From assembly GCA_965206615.1 (NCBI GenBank), contig CBDBKI010000005.1, forward strand, positions 3,844,001 through 3,908,000: a stretch of 64,000 nucleotides of DNA, in the 5' to 3' direction. The DNA comes from VXNE01 sp965206615 (GTDB lineage Bacteria; Pseudomonadota; Gammaproteobacteria; Pseudomonadales; Azotimanducaceae). This document shows, piece by piece, positions 62,862 to 64,000 of this stretch. The notes beneath the pieces were generated by a model. The model made no database searches, had not been told where the DNA came from, and saw only the letters and a list, made by a program, of their open reading frames with translations. The first letter of the stretch is position 1; the number at the start of each line of letters is the position of its first letter. The translations under genes were made by a program, and so were the position numbers.

Positions 62862-63989
62862 TCAGTCGCACGCCCACACGCATCCTTGTACGTTGTCGCC
62901 TCCGTCCAGTACGCATTCCATCTGGCATAGCTGAACTGCGCCCTCCGCGACTTTGGCCTTCGAGAAGAATCTCGCCCCCCGCGTCGGTATGTCGCGGTCC
63001 AACTGCATGCAGACGACGGTGAGTTGAATCAGATGCGAGTCCAGCGCCGTGCGCCGCGAGTATTTCACTGGCGAGCGAAGGGGCGAGGAAAACTCGGGAG
63101 AGATCATGTCCATGGCATGGCTCTGCCCGATGAGCCGCGGCAGGCGCACCGTGCCGCCGTCCACCAGCGGGAACCGTGTCAGTTGCTCGGCCAGTTCCAC
63201 CGCGCCGTGCTTGAACCCCAACGACGCTTCCGTTGTGATTTCGACCCGCTTCGTCAGGTAGGGTCCCGGGTGCCTCCGAGCAACGCCGGCCTGCGATGCC
63301 GACACGGTGGCCGACGTTTCGCCGGCTGCCACGATCATCATGCGCTGGTTGCCGCCGTCCTTCGGCTCGAGCCAGTCGCCGGGTCCGTATTCGGCTTCCG
63401 ACGCGCTTACCAGCAGGATCTGCAAGTCGTTCGTACCGATGCTATCGACGCTCGCGGCCGCGGCGACCTCGACTCCCGCGACATCTTCCCCGGATGCTTG
63501 CGGCGCTTCGTCGGGCAGCTGCAGTTCGTCGGGGAACTCCTCCAGGCTGATGCCGTCGCCGCTGAAGTCGACGTTTCCTTCCGCGAGCGTCGGGACGAGG
63601 CCATCCTTGACAAGCCTAAGCGAGAAATCGGCCCCGCCGTCCGAGGTGAAGGTCAGCACAAAGGACCATTCGGTTCCGTTCAGCGCCAGCTTGCGCGCTC
63701 TTTCCGCAGCGTCGAGACCATCGAAGAGCCGCGGATCCCGCCGGAGAAAGCTGAAGGTCTGCACAGCGCGGTTCCGGCCCACTCTCACGTAGTCCTGCCG
63801 GTACTGGAGTCCCGCATCGCCGCCCAGCACTCTCCCAAGGTCGGGAAAGAACCGGCGCAGCAGCTCTCTCCGAACGGCTTGTTCGTCTTGATCGGCGAAA
63901 TCGCTCTCGACCGCGATTGCCGCCGTCCAGGATGGGGGAATCGGCAGCAACACCGTTGGTGCCCCGAGCGTAAGATCCAGGTGCGGCAT
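62862..63989 (-). CDS. Hypothetical protein (may extend beyond window)
   Basis: A 375-residue frame beginning MPHLDLTLGAPTVLLPIPPSWTAAIAVESDFADQDEQAVRR, 11 bases from the end of the window, with no stop between, so the true start may lie outside. No family is recognised. The middle is acidic (FSGDGISLEEFPDELQLPDEAPQ), and a cysteine-rich tail (CQMECVLDGGDNVQGCVWACD) has four Cys in 18 residues, suggesting disulfides or metal binding. It is encoded upstream of the M48-like lipoprotein on the same strand. Confidence 0.55.
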   Translation of the reverse strand: MPHLDLTLGAPTVLLPIPPSWTAAIAVESDFADQDEQAVRRELLRRFFPDLGRVLGGDAGLQYRQDYVRVGRNRAVQTFSFLRRDPRLFDGLDAAERARKLALNGTEWSFVLTFTSDGGADFSLRLVKDGLVPTLAEGNVDFSGDGISLEEFPDELQLPDEAPQASGEDVAGVEVAAAASVDSIGTNDLQILLVSASEAEYGPGDWLEPKDGGNQRMMIVAAGETSATVSASQAGVARRHPGPYLTKRVEITTEASLGFKHGAVELAEQLTRFPLVDGGTVRLPRLIGQSHAMDMISPEFSSPLRSPVKYSRRTALDSHLIQLTVVCMQLDRDIPTRGARFFSKAKVAEGAVQLCQMECVLDGGDNVQGCVWACD

Positions 63990-64000
63990 TCCGGGCCAAC

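Overview
The window is strongly GC-rich and gene-dense. It most resembles a chromosome segment of an uncultured, probably aquatic or host-associated gammaproteobacterium. This rests on two near-consensus gammaproteobacterial LexA boxes (CTG-N10-CAG), a PdsR/PdsS-type two-component pair known from proteobacteria with a dedicated sortase, a tail fragment of an MtrB/PioB-like outer-membrane protein, and a metabolic set typical of that class. No rRNA or tRNA gene was recognised, so the taxonomic call is inference. The sequence enters the window inside one gene and probably leaves it inside another.

Left half (1-35200): mostly intact housekeeping and accessory metabolism. It opens with an acetoin-dehydrogenase-like operon (E1 alpha end, E1 beta, AcoX, E2). 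Next comes a tandem triplication of a Uma2-family gene whose coiled-coil tail changes by whole heptads. Then follow a PPOX flavoprotein and a DAO oxidoreductase, a small gene behind a LexA box, a DsbA-like isomerase and a divergent sirtuin, a VWA protein and a divergent phosphotransferase, a NadR-kinase-like protein, PdsR/PdsS, an MBL hydrolase, and a translationally coupled MORN protein and Ser/Thr kinase. A minus-strand run of FAN1-like nuclease, nuclease-helicase and pyruvate kinase starts next to a second LexA box and is a likely DNA-damage operon. An enoyl-CoA hydratase, an HpaI aldolase, an AMP-forming acyl-CoA ligase and a 2-hydroxyacid dehydrogenase suggest acid catabolism. VapBC and a phosphopantetheinyl transferase close this half.

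Right half (35200-64000): a patchwork accessory region. It holds four copies of a DUF1640-like coiled-coil membrane gene in different states of decay, IS66, IS3 and IS21-like debris, a DUF4338 (DruA-type) fragment broken by one base, and a methyltransferase remnant. A coupled AlbA_2/Schlafen-type plus ParA-type ATPase pair is the best candidate here for an undescribed system. A sulfotransferase and a glycosyltransferase-sulfotransferase fusion lie between IS21-like ends. A GT-D glycosyltransferase and a 1526-residue secreted metzincin/TSP3/LRR protein follow, then a toxin-antitoxin graveyard (broken hipA, truncated zeta, intact hipBA), a second secreted protein sharing the C-terminal domain of the giant one and carrying an in-frame MITE, a metzincin remnant, and an M48-like lipoprotein whose HExxH reads HQLAH.

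Dispersed short repeats link the two halves: a composite palindromic REP-like family (GGGACGGG/CCCGTCCC and GGGCGACC/GGTCGCCC hairpins) and a family containing CGTGTGTGTCGCGAAC. The repeats, nested duplications and many truncated genes point to high recombination activity on the right side.
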